Part shown: positions 24,195-32,984 of the stretch, piece after piece | Layout of the letters: each line of letters opens with the position of its first letter | Position numbering within the stretch: the stretch's first letter is position 1 | Origin: Clostridioides difficile CD160 | GTDB lineage: Bacteria > Bacillota > Clostridia > Peptostreptococcales > Peptostreptococcaceae | Reading direction: 5' to 3' | Length of the DNA stretch: 64,000 nt | Assembly (NCBI RefSeq): GCF_000449425.2 | Contig: NZ_AVHW01000046.1 | Coordinates: 62,001 to 126,000, forward strand | Position numbers and translations under genes: made by a program | The notes under the pieces: generated by a model | Told to the model about the DNA's origin: nothing | Database searches by the model: none | Seen by the model: only the letters and a program-made list of their open reading frames with translations

Positions 24195-26843
24195 TTGGAA
24201 AAAAAATTAATTATAATAGATGGAAATTCAATAATAAATAGGGCTTTTTATGCTCTTCCAGAAATGAATAATAAAGAAGGTCTAAAGACCAATGCTATAT
24301 ATGGTTTTACGACAATGTTATTTAAAATGATTGATATATATAAACCAACACATATAAGTGTAGCCTTTGACAGAAAAGCACCTACATTTAGACATTTAGA
24401 ATATAAAGAATATAAGGCTGGAAGAAAGGGAATGCCAGATGAATTGGCAGAACAATTACAACCATTAAAAGACCTTTTAGATAAATTTAAAATAAACAGA
24501 TTAGAAATAGATGGTTATGAAGCAGATGATATTATAGGTACTGTTTCTAAAAAAGCAGAAGAGAATGGATATAAGGTATACATAGTAACTGGAGATAAAG
24601 ATGCCATCCAACTTGCTTCAGATAACACAACTACTCTTATAACAAAAAAAGGAGTTGGTGAAGTAGAAGAATACAACTTTAATTCTGTGATTGAAAAGTA
24701 CGAGATGACACCAACACAGTTTATAGATTTAAAAGGTCTGATGGGAGATAAGTCAGATAATATACCTGGAGTACCTGGGATAGGTGAAAAAACAGGCATA
24801 AAGCTTATAAAAGAGTTTTCTAGTGTAGAAAACTTGATAGAGAATACAGATAAACTTAAAGGTAGTGTAAAAAAGAAAATAGAAGAAAATAAAGAAATTG
24901 CTATTCAAAGTAAAAGATTAGCAACTATTATAAGAGATGTACCAATAGAAGTAAATTTAGAGAGCATGATTTTTGGTGATTATGATAAAGATGAGCTTTT
25001 AGATAAATTTAGATATTTTGGATTTACAAGTCTCTTATCAAGATTAGTTGATTTAGTTGATTCAAATGATACAGAGCAAGTAGAAGAAAAAATAGAAATA
25101 TTAAAACTAAAAGATATAGATAAATTTATAGATGAAGTGAATAAAAAAGGACAGGTTATTTTAAAAACTGTTAGAGGACAAGGTAATATACTTGAAAAAA
25201 ATATAATATATATTTTTATAAGTGTAGATGGAGAAAAAATATATTATATAGATTCAGATGAAGTAACAAAATTAGATAGCATACTTTCAAATAACGAAAT
25301 TAAAAAATATGGATATAATTTAAAGGATGATTATATATCTTTAAAGCCATATAATATTAAATTGGAAAATATGTATTTTGATATAACTATAGCTGAGTAT
25401 TTAATAGATTCAACTTCATCTACTTCATATGATTGTAGTGCAATAGCCATGAAGTATTTATCAAAAAAGGTTAAATCAAAAGAAGAATTATTAGGAAAAG
25501 GAGTTAAATCCAAAAACTATGAAGATTTAGAGTTTGAGGATTTAGCTGAGTACATGGGTCAAATAATATGCACAGTGAAAGAAACAGTTCCTATGATGGA
25601 AAGAAGTCTAATAGATATGAGTATGGATGGTCTTTTTTATCATGTAGAGATGCCTTTAGTAGAAGTTTTAGGACATATGGAGTATGAAGGTATAAAAGTA
25701 GACAAAAGTATCTTGGATGAGTTAAGTATTGAGTTTAAAGAAATAATAGCTACATTAGAAAAGGAAATTTATGAATTATCTGGAGAACCATTCAATATAA
25801 ATTCACCAAAACAATTAGGTGTTATACTATTTGAAAAATTAGAGCTTCCAATAATCAAAAAAACTAAGACTGGATACTCTACTAATGCAGATGTTCTAGA
25901 AAAATTAAGGGATAAACATCCAATAATAGATAAGATAACTGAGTATAGACAAATAGTAAAGTTGAATTCTACTTACGTTGAAGGGCTTTTAAATATAATA
26001 AATCCAGAAAGTAATAGAATTCATTCATCATTTAATCAAACAATAACAACTACAGGAAGAATTTCATCTACAGAACCAAATCTTCAAAATATACCTATAA
26101 AAATGGAAATGGGTAGAAAAATAAGAAAAGTATTCATTGCAGATGATAATTGTAAGCTGGTTGATGCCGATTACTCACAGGTAGAACTTAGAGTTCTTGC
26201 ACATATGAGTCAAGATGAAAATATGATAGAAGCATTTAAACACAATGAAGATATTCATACTAAAACAGCTTCACAAGTTTTCAATGTTTCTATGGAAGAT
26301 GTCACTAGTGAATTGAGAGGTGCAGCTAAAGCAGTAAACTTTGGTATTATATATGGTAAAAGTGATTTTGGATTGGCAGATGATTTAAATATACCTGTTC
26401 CAAAGGCAAAAGAGTATATTGAAAGTTATTTTGCTAAATACCATAAAATAAAAGAGTTTATGGATATGACAATAGAAAAGGCTAGTGAAGATGGATATGC
26501 TGTAACAATTTTAAACAGAAGAAGATATATACCAGAGATAAAATCAAGCAATTTTATGGAAAGAAACAGAGGAAAGAGATTTGCTATGAATGCACCAATA
26601 CAGGGAAGTGCAGCAGATATAATAAAAATTGCTATGATAAATGTTCATAAAAAGTTGGAAGATAATAATTTAAAATCAAAACTTATACTACAAGTTCACG
26701 ATGAATTGATAGTTGAAGCAATTGATGATGAAATAGAGATAGTTAAAAAGATAGTAAAAGAAGAAATGGAAAATGCTGTAAGTATGGATGTTCACTTAGA
26801 TGTAGATTTAAATGTCGGTAGTTCTTGGTATGAGACAAAGTAG
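24195..26843 (+). CDS. polA: DNA polymerase I
   Basis: 882-residue family A DNA polymerase for Okazaki-fragment processing and repair. Residues ~1-290 are the 5' nuclease (DGNSIINRAFYA, EADDIIGT, GLMGDKSDNIPGVPGIGEKTG). The middle 300-480 region has the exonuclease fold without the DxE that starts an active 3'-5' proofreading site. The polymerase domain has motif A DADYSQVELR, motif B RGAAKAVNFGIIYG and motif C LQVHDELIVE. TTG 24195 is the start, with AGGAGTGAT upstream. coaE follows 8 bases after the stop. Confidence 0.97.
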   Translation: MEKKLIIIDGNSIINRAFYALPEMNNKEGLKTNAIYGFTTMLFKMIDIYKPTHISVAFDRKAPTFRHLEYKEYKAGRKGMPDELAEQLQPLKDLLDKFKINRLEIDGYEADDIIGTVSKKAEENGYKVYIVTGDKDAIQLASDNTTTLITKKGVGEVEEYNFNSVIEKYEMTPTQFIDLKGLMGDKSDNIPGVPGIGEKTGIKLIKEFSSVENLIENTDKLKGSVKKKIEENKEIAIQSKRLATIIRDVPIEVNLESMIFGDYDKDELLDKFRYFGFTSLLSRLVDLVDSNDTEQVEEKIEILKLKDIDKFIDEVNKKGQVILKTVRGQGNILEKNIIYIFISVDGEKIYYIDSDEVTKLDSILSNNEIKKYGYNLKDDYISLKPYNIKLENMYFDITIAEYLIDSTSSTSYDCSAIAMKYLSKKVKSKEELLGKGVKSKNYEDLEFEDLAEYMGQIICTVKETVPMMERSLIDMSMDGLFYHVEMPLVEVLGHMEYEGIKVDKSILDELSIEFKEIIATLEKEIYELSGEPFNINSPKQLGVILFEKLELPIIKKTKTGYSTNADVLEKLRDKHPIIDKITEYRQIVKLNSTYVEGLLNIINPESNRIHSSFNQTITTTGRISSTEPNLQNIPIKMEMGRKIRKVFIADDNCKLVDADYSQVELRVLAHMSQDENMIEAFKHNEDIHTKTASQVFNVSMEDVTSELRGAAKAVNFGIIYGKSDFGLADDLNIPVPKAKEYIESYFAKYHKIKEFMDMTIEKASEDGYAVTILNRRRYIPEIKSSNFMERNRGKRFAMNAPIQGSAADIIKIAMINVHKKLEDNNLKSKLILQVHDELIVEAIDDEIEIVKKIVKEEMENAVSMDVHLDVDLNVGSSWYETK

Positions 26844-26851
26844 GTGATTTT

Positions 26852-27454
26852 ATGTTGATATTAGGACTTACAGGAGGAATAGGCTGTGGAAAAAGCAGCC
26901 TATCAAATATATTCAGAAATCTTAATATTTCTATAGTGGATGCAGATATTATATCTAGAAAAATATTTGAAGATAAAATATTAGTAAAAAAAGTATTTAA
27001 TTACTTTGGACAAAATATAAAAAATGATGATGGAACACTAAATAGAAAAGCTCTTGGAAAAATAGTTTTTAATGATAAAGAAAAACTTAGAGAGCTAAAT
27101 AATTTGACTCATCCACGAATAAGAGAAAGAATAATAAGTGAGATAGATGAAGTAAGAAAAAAAGGCGAAAGTATAGTGATTTTAGATGCAGCTATATTGG
27201 TAGAAAGTGGTTTTTTAGATATGGTTGATAAGTTATTAGTAGTCACTTGTCAACAAGAAGTGCAAATTAATAGGATAAAGAATAGAGATAATTGTAGTGA
27301 GCAAGAAGCAATTAGTAGAATAAATTCACAAATGAGTCAGGAAGAAAAATCCAAATATGGTGATTATATAATAGATAATTCGGGAACAATAATTGAATTA
27401 GAAAGTAAAGCACACAAATTTATTGAGTACATGAAGGAGAATTGGCGTGAATAG
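26852..27454 (+). CDS. coaE: dephospho-CoA kinase
   Basis: 200-residue P-loop kinase performing the last step of coenzyme A synthesis, phosphorylation of dephospho-CoA at the ribose 3'-OH. Walker A is GLTGGIGCGKSS, followed by DADIISRKIF, the LTHPRIRERI segment and ILDAAILVESG. Length is standard. It is co-transcribed with polA and overlaps the following transglycosylase gene by eight bases, a common polA-coaE arrangement in Firmicutes. Confidence 0.95.
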   Translation: MLILGLTGGIGCGKSSLSNIFRNLNISIVDADIISRKIFEDKILVKKVFNYFGQNIKNDDGTLNRKALGKIVFNDKEKLRELNNLTHPRIRERIISEIDEVRKKGESIVILDAAILVESGFLDMVDKLLVVTCQQEVQINRIKNRDNCSEQEAISRINSQMSQEEKSKYGDYIIDNSGTIIELESKAHKFIEYMKENWRE

Positions 27455-28001
27455 TAAGAAAGTATTGATTCTATCTATTTTTATAATCTTATTTGGAGCA
27501 CTATTAATGGAAAGCAAAGTAATACATAAGTTTTTGTATCCTAAAAAATATTCAGAATATGTAGAAAAATATTCTAAGGAATTTAATTTAGATGAAAATA
27601 TAGTTTACAGTGTTATAAAAGTCGAAAGTAAGTTTAATAGTTCTGCCATTTCAAAAAAAGAGGCAAAGGGTTTAATGCAACTATTAGATATAACTAGGGA
27701 CTGGGGAGCAGATGAACTAAAGCTAAAAAATGTTGATATTTTTGACCCAGAGACTAATATAAGACTTGGTTGTTGGTATTTAAATAAATTGTATAAGGAA
27801 TTTGGTAAATTGGACTTAGTAATAGCTGCATATAATGGTGGTTCAGGTAACGTGAGAAAGTGGTTAGAAAATAATGAATATAGTAAAGATGGAGAAAATC
27901 TACATGATATACCTTTTGAGCAAACTTCAAAATATGTAGAAAAAGTTAAAAATAATTATAAACATTATAATAAGATATATGGCAAGAAAGGAAAAAACTA
28001 A
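27447..28001 (+). CDS. lytic transglycosylase (SLT family)
   Basis: 184-residue secreted or membrane-anchored murein lytic transglycosylase. An N-terminal membrane helix (VLILSIFIILFGALLM) precedes an SLT domain with the catalytic glutamate in SVIKVESKFNSSAIS, then EAKGLMQLLDIT and AAYNGGSGNVRKWL. It cleaves the MurNAc-GlcNAc bond to yield anhydro ends. GTG 27447 is 8 bases inside coaE, with AAGGAGA upstream. It overlaps the next lipoprotein gene by one base (TAATG). Confidence 0.9.
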   Translation: MNSKKVLILSIFIILFGALLMESKVIHKFLYPKKYSEYVEKYSKEFNLDENIVYSVIKVESKFNSSAISKKEAKGLMQLLDITRDWGADELKLKNVDIFDPETNIRLGCWYLNKLYKEFGKLDLVIAAYNGGSGNVRKWLENNEYSKDGENLHDIPFEQTSKYVEKVKNNYKHYNKIYGKKGKN

Positions 28002-29719
28002 TGAAGAGAATAAAAGTCTTAACAGTTATTTTAGCTATAACTCTTATGGTAGTTGGTTGTAGTAATACTAAAACAAAACAAAGTAGTAGTGATTCGAGTT
28101 TAAAAAGTCAAAGTTCTATAGATGCTAAATATATAAACTTAACAATGGTAACTCCAAAAACTATAAATCCTATAACTAATACTGATAAGTCTGTTGGTTA
28201 TATAATGAATTTAGTTTATGATGGTTTATTTACTATAGATGAAAACTATAATGTAACTCCTCAACTAGTTAAAGAGTATAATATAGCTCAAGATGGAATG
28301 AGTATAGATATAAAGTTAAAAGATGCAAAGTGGCATGATGGAAAAGCTGTTACTTCAAATGATGTAAATTATACTATTGGCTTAATTCAAAAAAGTACAG
28401 ATAGTCCATATAATGAATTTACTAAAAACATAGCTTCTGTGAATATTAAATCGGATAAAGATTTCACAATAAAATTTAAAGCTAGATATGCCTTTTCTAT
28501 TGATAGTTTAATCTTTCCAATAGTATCTCAAAATCATTTAGATTCAAAGGATGCAAATGACAAAAATAATAATTTGATAGGAAATGGGAAATATAAAATA
28601 GAATCATATACAGAGAGAGAAGGAATGGTTTTATCTGTAAATAAAGATTACTATGAAGAAGTTCCAAAAACTATGAAGAATATAAAAGTGGGTATGGTTC
28701 CTAATGAAGATGCAAGAACATCTATGGTCATGGCACTTGATAGTGATATAACTAATGTTACATTGAATGATTTGAGTAAGTTTCAAGAAAAAGAGTTTAA
28801 TATAACAAAATATCAAGGTAGAGAGTATGAGTGTATATTGTTTAATTATAATAATCCTTTTTTCAAGGATGTCAATTTTAGAAAAGCAATTGCACATTCT
28901 ATAAATAAAGATAGAATTATCAGTGAAGGTTATATGGATGATGCTACTCCAGTTAATTTTCCGCTTAATTCAAAGTCAAAGTACTACAATAGTGAAATGA
29001 AAGATTTGGAATTCAATAAAGATAAGGCGATAGAGTATCTTAATAAAGTAGAATATGCAAATATAAATTCAGTAAATCAAAATGATAATAAAGCAGATAA
29101 GAAACAAAAAAAATCAACTAAAAAGAATACAAAAAAGCTTACTCCAGAAGAAGAAGCAAAAGCTAAAAAAGAGGAAGAAGAAAGAGTTAAAAAAGAAGCT
29201 GAGGAAAAACAAAATAGAGAAAAAGAAGAAGTAAAGAAAAGACTTTCTGAAATGAATTTAAAAATAATAGTAAATAGAGATAATAGCGAAAGACTAAAAA
29301 CTGCAAACATAATAAGTGAAAACTTAAAAGCTATAGGAATAAATAATACAATAAATCAGTTATCAGATAAAGATATGGAAAATGCTCTTAATTCTAAAAA
29401 CTATGATTTAGCATTGGTTGGATGGAAACTATCAAGTATACCAGATGTAAGTAGCATTATAGCAAGTAGTGGCTATACTGATGATAAGTTAAATGGATAT
29501 ATGTCTGCACTTACAAGTTCCACATCTGAAATTGAAACAAAAAAAGCATACAAAAATGTACAGACATATGTAAAAGATAATGCAACATTTATAAGTTTAG
29601 CTATCAGAAATAACTATATTGTAAGTAATAGTAGATTAAAAGGTAAAATTACTCCAAATGATTTTGATGTATATGAAGGAATATCTAATCTAGATATAAA
29701 ATCTAGTGAATCAAATTAA
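28001..29719 (+). CDS. peptide-type ABC solute-binding lipoprotein with charged insertion
   Basis: 572-residue extracytoplasmic binding protein of the OppA/DppA family (SBP_bac_5). The lipobox is LMVVGC with the lipid-modified Cys20. The binding fold has the family patterns NLVYDGLFTIDENYNV, KDAKWHDGKAVTSNDVNYT and DVNFRKAIAHSINKDRI. Residues ~358-418 are a run of Lys/Glu-rich sequence (KKQKKSTKKNTKK, then EEEAKAKKEEEERVKKEAEE) predicted as a long charged helix, not part of the usual fold. No permease or ATPase genes follow, so it must work with a transporter elsewhere or act as a sensor. Confidence 0.88.
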   Translation: MKRIKVLTVILAITLMVVGCSNTKTKQSSSDSSLKSQSSIDAKYINLTMVTPKTINPITNTDKSVGYIMNLVYDGLFTIDENYNVTPQLVKEYNIAQDGMSIDIKLKDAKWHDGKAVTSNDVNYTIGLIQKSTDSPYNEFTKNIASVNIKSDKDFTIKFKARYAFSIDSLIFPIVSQNHLDSKDANDKNNNLIGNGKYKIESYTEREGMVLSVNKDYYEEVPKTMKNIKVGMVPNEDARTSMVMALDSDITNVTLNDLSKFQEKEFNITKYQGREYECILFNYNNPFFKDVNFRKAIAHSINKDRIISEGYMDDATPVNFPLNSKSKYYNSEMKDLEFNKDKAIEYLNKVEYANINSVNQNDNKADKKQKKSTKKNTKKLTPEEEAKAKKEEEERVKKEAEEKQNREKEEVKKRLSEMNLKIIVNRDNSERLKTANIISENLKAIGINNTINQLSDKDMENALNSKNYDLALVGWKLSSIPDVSSIIASSGYTDDKLNGYMSALTSSTSEIETKKAYKNVQTYVKDNATFISLAIRNNYIVSNSRLKGKITPNDFDVYEGISNLDIKSSESN

Positions 29720-29765
29720 ATTAAATGGTTAATTAGTATTTAAAAAGTCAAAACTATATGATAAA

Positions 29766-29782
29766 ATACCCTTATAGGGTAT
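29766..29782 (+). promoter_or_regulatory. CsoR-like copper operator
   Basis: ATACCCTTATAGGGTAT is an inverted repeat of ATACCCT with a 3-base centre, resembling CsoR binding sites (TACCC...GGGTA). It abuts the ribosome site AAGGAGG of the copper chaperone gene and overlaps the expected transcription start, suiting copper-relieved repression. Confidence 0.6.
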
Positions 29783-29796
29783 AAGGAGGTAATTAA

Positions 29797-30009
29797 ATGA
29801 AAAAGAAACTATTAGTAGAAGGTATGAGTTGTGGTCATTGTGTAAATCATCTTAAAACTGCATTAACAGAAGATATAGATGGCATTGAAGTTTTAGATGT
29901 AGATTTAGAAAACAAGTGTGCATCTGTAGATATGAAAGATGATGTATCAATTGAAAAATTAAAAGAAGTAGTAGCAGAATTAGGATTTGAATTAAAGGGA
30001 ATTGAATAG
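29797..30009 (+). CDS. copZ: copper chaperone, heavy-metal-associated domain
   Basis: 70-residue single HMA-domain protein, the CopZ type: ferredoxin-like fold with the Cu(I)-binding GMSCGHCVNHL near residue 10. It would buffer cytoplasmic copper and hand it to a P-type ATPase. Such an ATPase is not encoded beside it, which is unusual since copZ normally sits with copA. A CsoR-like operator precedes it. Confidence 0.88.
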   Translation: MKKKLLVEGMSCGHCVNHLKTALTEDIDGIEVLDVDLENKCASVDMKDDVSIEKLKEVVAELGFELKGIE

Positions 30010-30023
30010 AAAGATAACAAACT

Positions 30024-30121
30024 AAAAAAAGACCTCTATTGGGGGAGTAATAGAGGTCTAAAAATGGGGGAGATTGAGTATGTTTGATTTTACATTACTA
30101 TTATCTCCCCCTTTAAATTAA
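30024..30121. ncRNA. candidate bistable hairpin element with two G-tracts and one C-tract
   Basis: Hairpin 1: GACCTCTATT (30031-30040) with AATAGAGGTC (30049-30058), loop GGGGGAGT. Hairpin 2: GGGGGAGAT (30066-30074) with ATCTCCCCC (30103-30111). The loop of hairpin 1 contains the same GGGGGAG, so the single CTCCCCC can pair with either G-tract. Seven A at 30024-30030 make hairpin 1 a good terminator when read on the reverse strand. On the forward strand the second G-tract is a ribosome site for a 13-codon ORF at 30080-30121. Direction of transcription is not settled. Confidence 0.4.
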
Positions 30122-30210
30122 TATATACATAAAAAGTAAAAAAATTTTGTAATTACTCACATTTCTTAATTGTTTTGAATATACTATAAATAGTTAAGGG
30201 AGGGAGTATC

Positions 30211-30810
30211 ATGGAATCTAGGGGATATAAAGAGGATTTAAAAAAAATGATACTTGATATGGCCCACAAAGAACTTGAGAGTTATGTATCACAAAAAGGA
30301 GCAAAAAAATACTTTGAAGGCAATTTGGATAAGATTATCAATAATAACATAAAAAAATTTAATCAAAGTATTGGTCTTAATAGAGTATATTTAAAAATGT
30401 TAAAAAAGTGTGCATATCAAGAAAGTGTAAATTCAATATCAAGAACTATAAAGAAAGAAACATTATTTAAATCAAAAAAAGAGCTATTCGCTTTTTCAGA
30501 GTACTTAAAGCTTGATATTAACAAGAGACTTTCATATAATCAGATTTTAAGAAAAATATCAAGATATATATACTATAATAGAAGTTCATATGCTCAAAAG
30601 TATGTTGCTTTTAAAAGAGGGGATGAAGAATATCTTTTAGAACCTGAAAAGATAAAAGATGAATTAATAGCAAGTTATAGGTCAAAAACTAGGGAAGATA
30701 TGAAGTCTATAGCAAAACTTTTGGATATAGAAGTAGAAGATGATTATAATGCTGAAGACATTAGAAAAAAAGTAATAAATTATATTATTAAAGAGAAGAT
30801 TAAGAACTAA
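30211..30810 (+). CDS. conserved hypothetical helical protein
   Basis: 199-residue soluble, very basic and largely helical protein. No known domain recognised. It contains a central tyrosine-rich stretch (RKISRYIYYNRSSYAQKY) and a C-terminal segment (KSIAKLLDIEVEDDYNAEDIRKKVINYII) resembling a SAP/helix-extension-helix fold, which could bind nucleic acid; that is a guess. Strong ribosome site GGGAGGGAG. Monocistronic between the hairpin element and a terminator. Confidence 0.75.
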   Translation: MESRGYKEDLKKMILDMAHKELESYVSQKGAKKYFEGNLDKIINNNIKKFNQSIGLNRVYLKMLKKCAYQESVNSISRTIKKETLFKSKKELFAFSEYLKLDINKRLSYNQILRKISRYIYYNRSSYAQKYVAFKRGDEEYLLEPEKIKDELIASYRSKTREDMKSIAKLLDIEVEDDYNAEDIRKKVINYIIKEKIKN

Positions 30811-30870
30811 AGTTTTAATTTGTTTGGTTAGAATTGTACGAAGCAATACAATTTAAAAATTTTAAATAGT

Positions 30871-30950
30871 AAGTTCTATCAATTTACATGATTAAGTATA
30901 ACTTGATTATAATTCTTCTATGGATTTGATAGAACTTATTCTTTTTTTGA
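30871..30950 (+). terminator. terminator with long loop
   Basis: AAGTTCTATCAA (30871-30882) pairs perfectly with TTGATAGAACTT (30926-30937); a CTTTTTTT tract follows. The 43-base loop can form a small internal hairpin. Confidence 0.65.
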
Positions 30951-31084
30951 CATATTACCTTAAATAATTTACTACTATTTAGGAATTACACAGCATTATT
31001 CAAATTTTTAACTTAATGTGATTTAAATAAATTTATAATAATGATATAATATAAAAAAAATAAAAATTGGAGGGTGATTTCAAA

Positions 31085-31456
31085 ATGAAGTTTAATTTTT
31101 GCCATAACAATTTCAATGTTACTGACCTGGAAAAAAGTTTGAATTTTTATAATAAAGCTTTGGGACTGAAAGAAGTAAAGCGTAAAGAAGCAGAAGATGG
31201 TAGTTTTATATTAGTTTATTTGGGGGATGGTATTACTAGTCATACATTAGAATTAACTTGGCTTAGAGATTGGGATGGACCATATAATTTAGGAGATAAT
31301 GAATTCCACTTAGCTTTGGAAGTTGATGAGTTTGATGAGGCAAAAAAACTTCATAAAGATTTGGACTGTATATGTTTCGAAAACGAAAATATGGGAATTT
31401 ATTTCATAGCAGACCCAGATAATTATTGGATTGAAATACTTCCTAAAAATTATTAA
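31085..31456 (+). CDS. glyoxalase I-type metalloprotein (lactoylglutathione lyase-like)
   Basis: 123-residue vicinal-oxygen-chelate protein. Its two beta-alpha-beta-beta-beta modules carry the candidate metal ligands His in FCHNNFNV, Glu in TLELTW, His in EFHLALEV and Glu in YWIEILP, matching GloA. It would isomerise a methylglyoxal hemithioacetal. ATG 31085 follows GGAGGGTGAT; the in-frame TTG 31067 lies in front of that site. Together with the methylglyoxal synthase at 49.4 kb it suggests a methylglyoxal cycle, though the genes are far apart and the thiol cofactor is unknown. Confidence 0.88.
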   Translation: MKFNFCHNNFNVTDLEKSLNFYNKALGLKEVKRKEAEDGSFILVYLGDGITSHTLELTWLRDWDGPYNLGDNEFHLALEVDEFDEAKKLHKDLDCICFENENMGIYFIADPDNYWIEILPKNY

Positions 31457-31587
31457 TTTTAAGTAAATATTTATAATTTCTTTACAATTAATAATATAAT
31501 AAGTTATCATTAAATTATAGGTACTAAAAATGGATAATAATGTTATGAATTTATGTTTATAAAAATTTGTTGGGGGGAGTGATGGTA

Positions 31588-32874
31588 GTGAAGAAAGCTA
31601 TAGCAGCTTTAGGAATTGGAGCGGTAGCAGTATCTGTTAGTTCCATAAATGCAAGTGCTCTTGAAAAAGGAGTAGTAACGGCAAGTGCTTTGAATATAAG
31701 AAGTGGGCCAAGCGCTGATTGTGATAAAGTAGCAAAATTATACAAAGGAAAAACTGTAGAGATTTTAGAAAAATCTAATGGTTGGTATAAAGTAAGGGTA
31801 TCAAGTTCTGTTGTTGGATGGGGAAGTGCAAAATACATATCAACTAGTGGTTCATCTGAAAGTACATCAAACCAAAGTAATTCGACTTCAAGTGGGACAA
31901 CTATAAGTGGAAATGGTAAGGTAAATGTGAGTTCAAGACTGAATATAAGAAGTGGTGCAGGTACTAACTATTCATTAGTTGGTAAGGCAAATAATGGAGA
32001 TGTAGTAAAGTTATTAGAACAAAGTAATGGATGGTACAAAATAAAACTATCAAATGGTGTTACTGGATGGGCTAGTAGCCAATATATCTCAAAAACGTCA
32101 GAAGATGTTGGGACAAATAATTCTAATTCAAATAATTCCAATTCAAGTAATACTAATAATTCTGATAAAAAACCATCTAGTGAAGAGTCTATTGAGGGAA
32201 AAAACGGTAAGGTAACCTCTACTGTAAGTTTAAATGTGAGAAGTGGACCTGGGACAAGTTATTCTATAATAGGAAAATTAAATGGTGGAGATATTGTTGA
32301 ATTAAAGGCTAAGAGTAGTGGATGGTATAAAGTAAAGTTATCAAATGGTACAACTGGATGGGTAAGTGCTAGTTATATTTCTGAGACTAATGAAGGAACA
32401 AAAGACAATTCTAGTTCATCATCTAATCAGAATTCTCAATCCAACAGTAATTCTAATTCATCATTTACTGGAAATTCAGATAAATCTACAGCAAAAGGCT
32501 CAACAATTGTAGACTTTGCATATACTCTTATTGGAATTCCATATCAGTGGGGTGCATCAGGCCCTAATAAATTTGACTGCTCTGGATTCACACAGTATGT
32601 TTTCAAAAACTCTGTAGGTGTTTCTATTCCTAGAGTTTCCAGAGAGCAAGCCAAATCTGGAAGCGCAGTTTCTATGGGAAATTATGCACCAGGAGATTTG
32701 GTTTATTTTGACACTGATGGAGATGGAGCAACTAATCATGTAGGCATATATGTAGGTAATAGTAAATTTATCCATTGTAGTGGTACTCAGACCAATCCTA
32801 ATAAGGTTAAAGTGGATAATTTAACTAGTTCATATTGGTCTAAAGCATTACTTGGAGCAAGAAGACTTGCTTAA
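31588..32874 (+). CDS. cwlA: secreted NlpC/P60 peptidoglycan hydrolase with three SH3b repeats
   Basis: 428-residue exported hydrolase. A signal peptide ([23 protein letters not shown]) is followed by three bacterial SH3 repeats (~29-88, 111-168, 208-266), each with an LN(I/V)RSGP core, joined by Ser/Asn linkers. The C-terminal NlpC/P60 endopeptidase domain (~302-428) has catalytic Cys331 (FDCSGF), His384 (TNHVGIY) and His396 (FIHCSG). It cleaves stem-peptide bonds during daughter-cell separation. I recognise it as C. difficile CwlA, reported to be controlled by the PrkC kinase. GTG 31588 best fits the GGGGGGAG ribosome site; ATG 31582 and GTG 31579 are alternatives. Confidence 0.9.
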   Translation: MKKAIAALGIGAVAVSVSSINASALEKGVVTASALNIRSGPSADCDKVAKLYKGKTVEILEKSNGWYKVRVSSSVVGWGSAKYISTSGSSESTSNQSNSTSSGTTISGNGKVNVSSRLNIRSGAGTNYSLVGKANNGDVVKLLEQSNGWYKIKLSNGVTGWASSQYISKTSEDVGTNNSNSNNSNSSNTNNSDKKPSSEESIEGKNGKVTSTVSLNVRSGPGTSYSIIGKLNGGDIVELKAKSSGWYKVKLSNGTTGWVSASYISETNEGTKDNSSSSSNQNSQSNSNSNSSFTGNSDKSTAKGSTIVDFAYTLIGIPYQWGASGPNKFDCSGFTQYVFKNSVGVSIPRVSREQAKSGSAVSMGNYAPGDLVYFDTDGDGATNHVGIYVGNSKFIHCSGTQTNPNKVKVDNLTSSYWSKALLGARRLA

Positions 32875-32984
32875 CAAATACAATTTCTTATTAAAAAATT
32901 AGAATAAATAATCATTTCTATTCATAAATTGTGACTCTTAAAAATATACTTTATTAATAATATAATTTTGGGAGGGACAAACTA

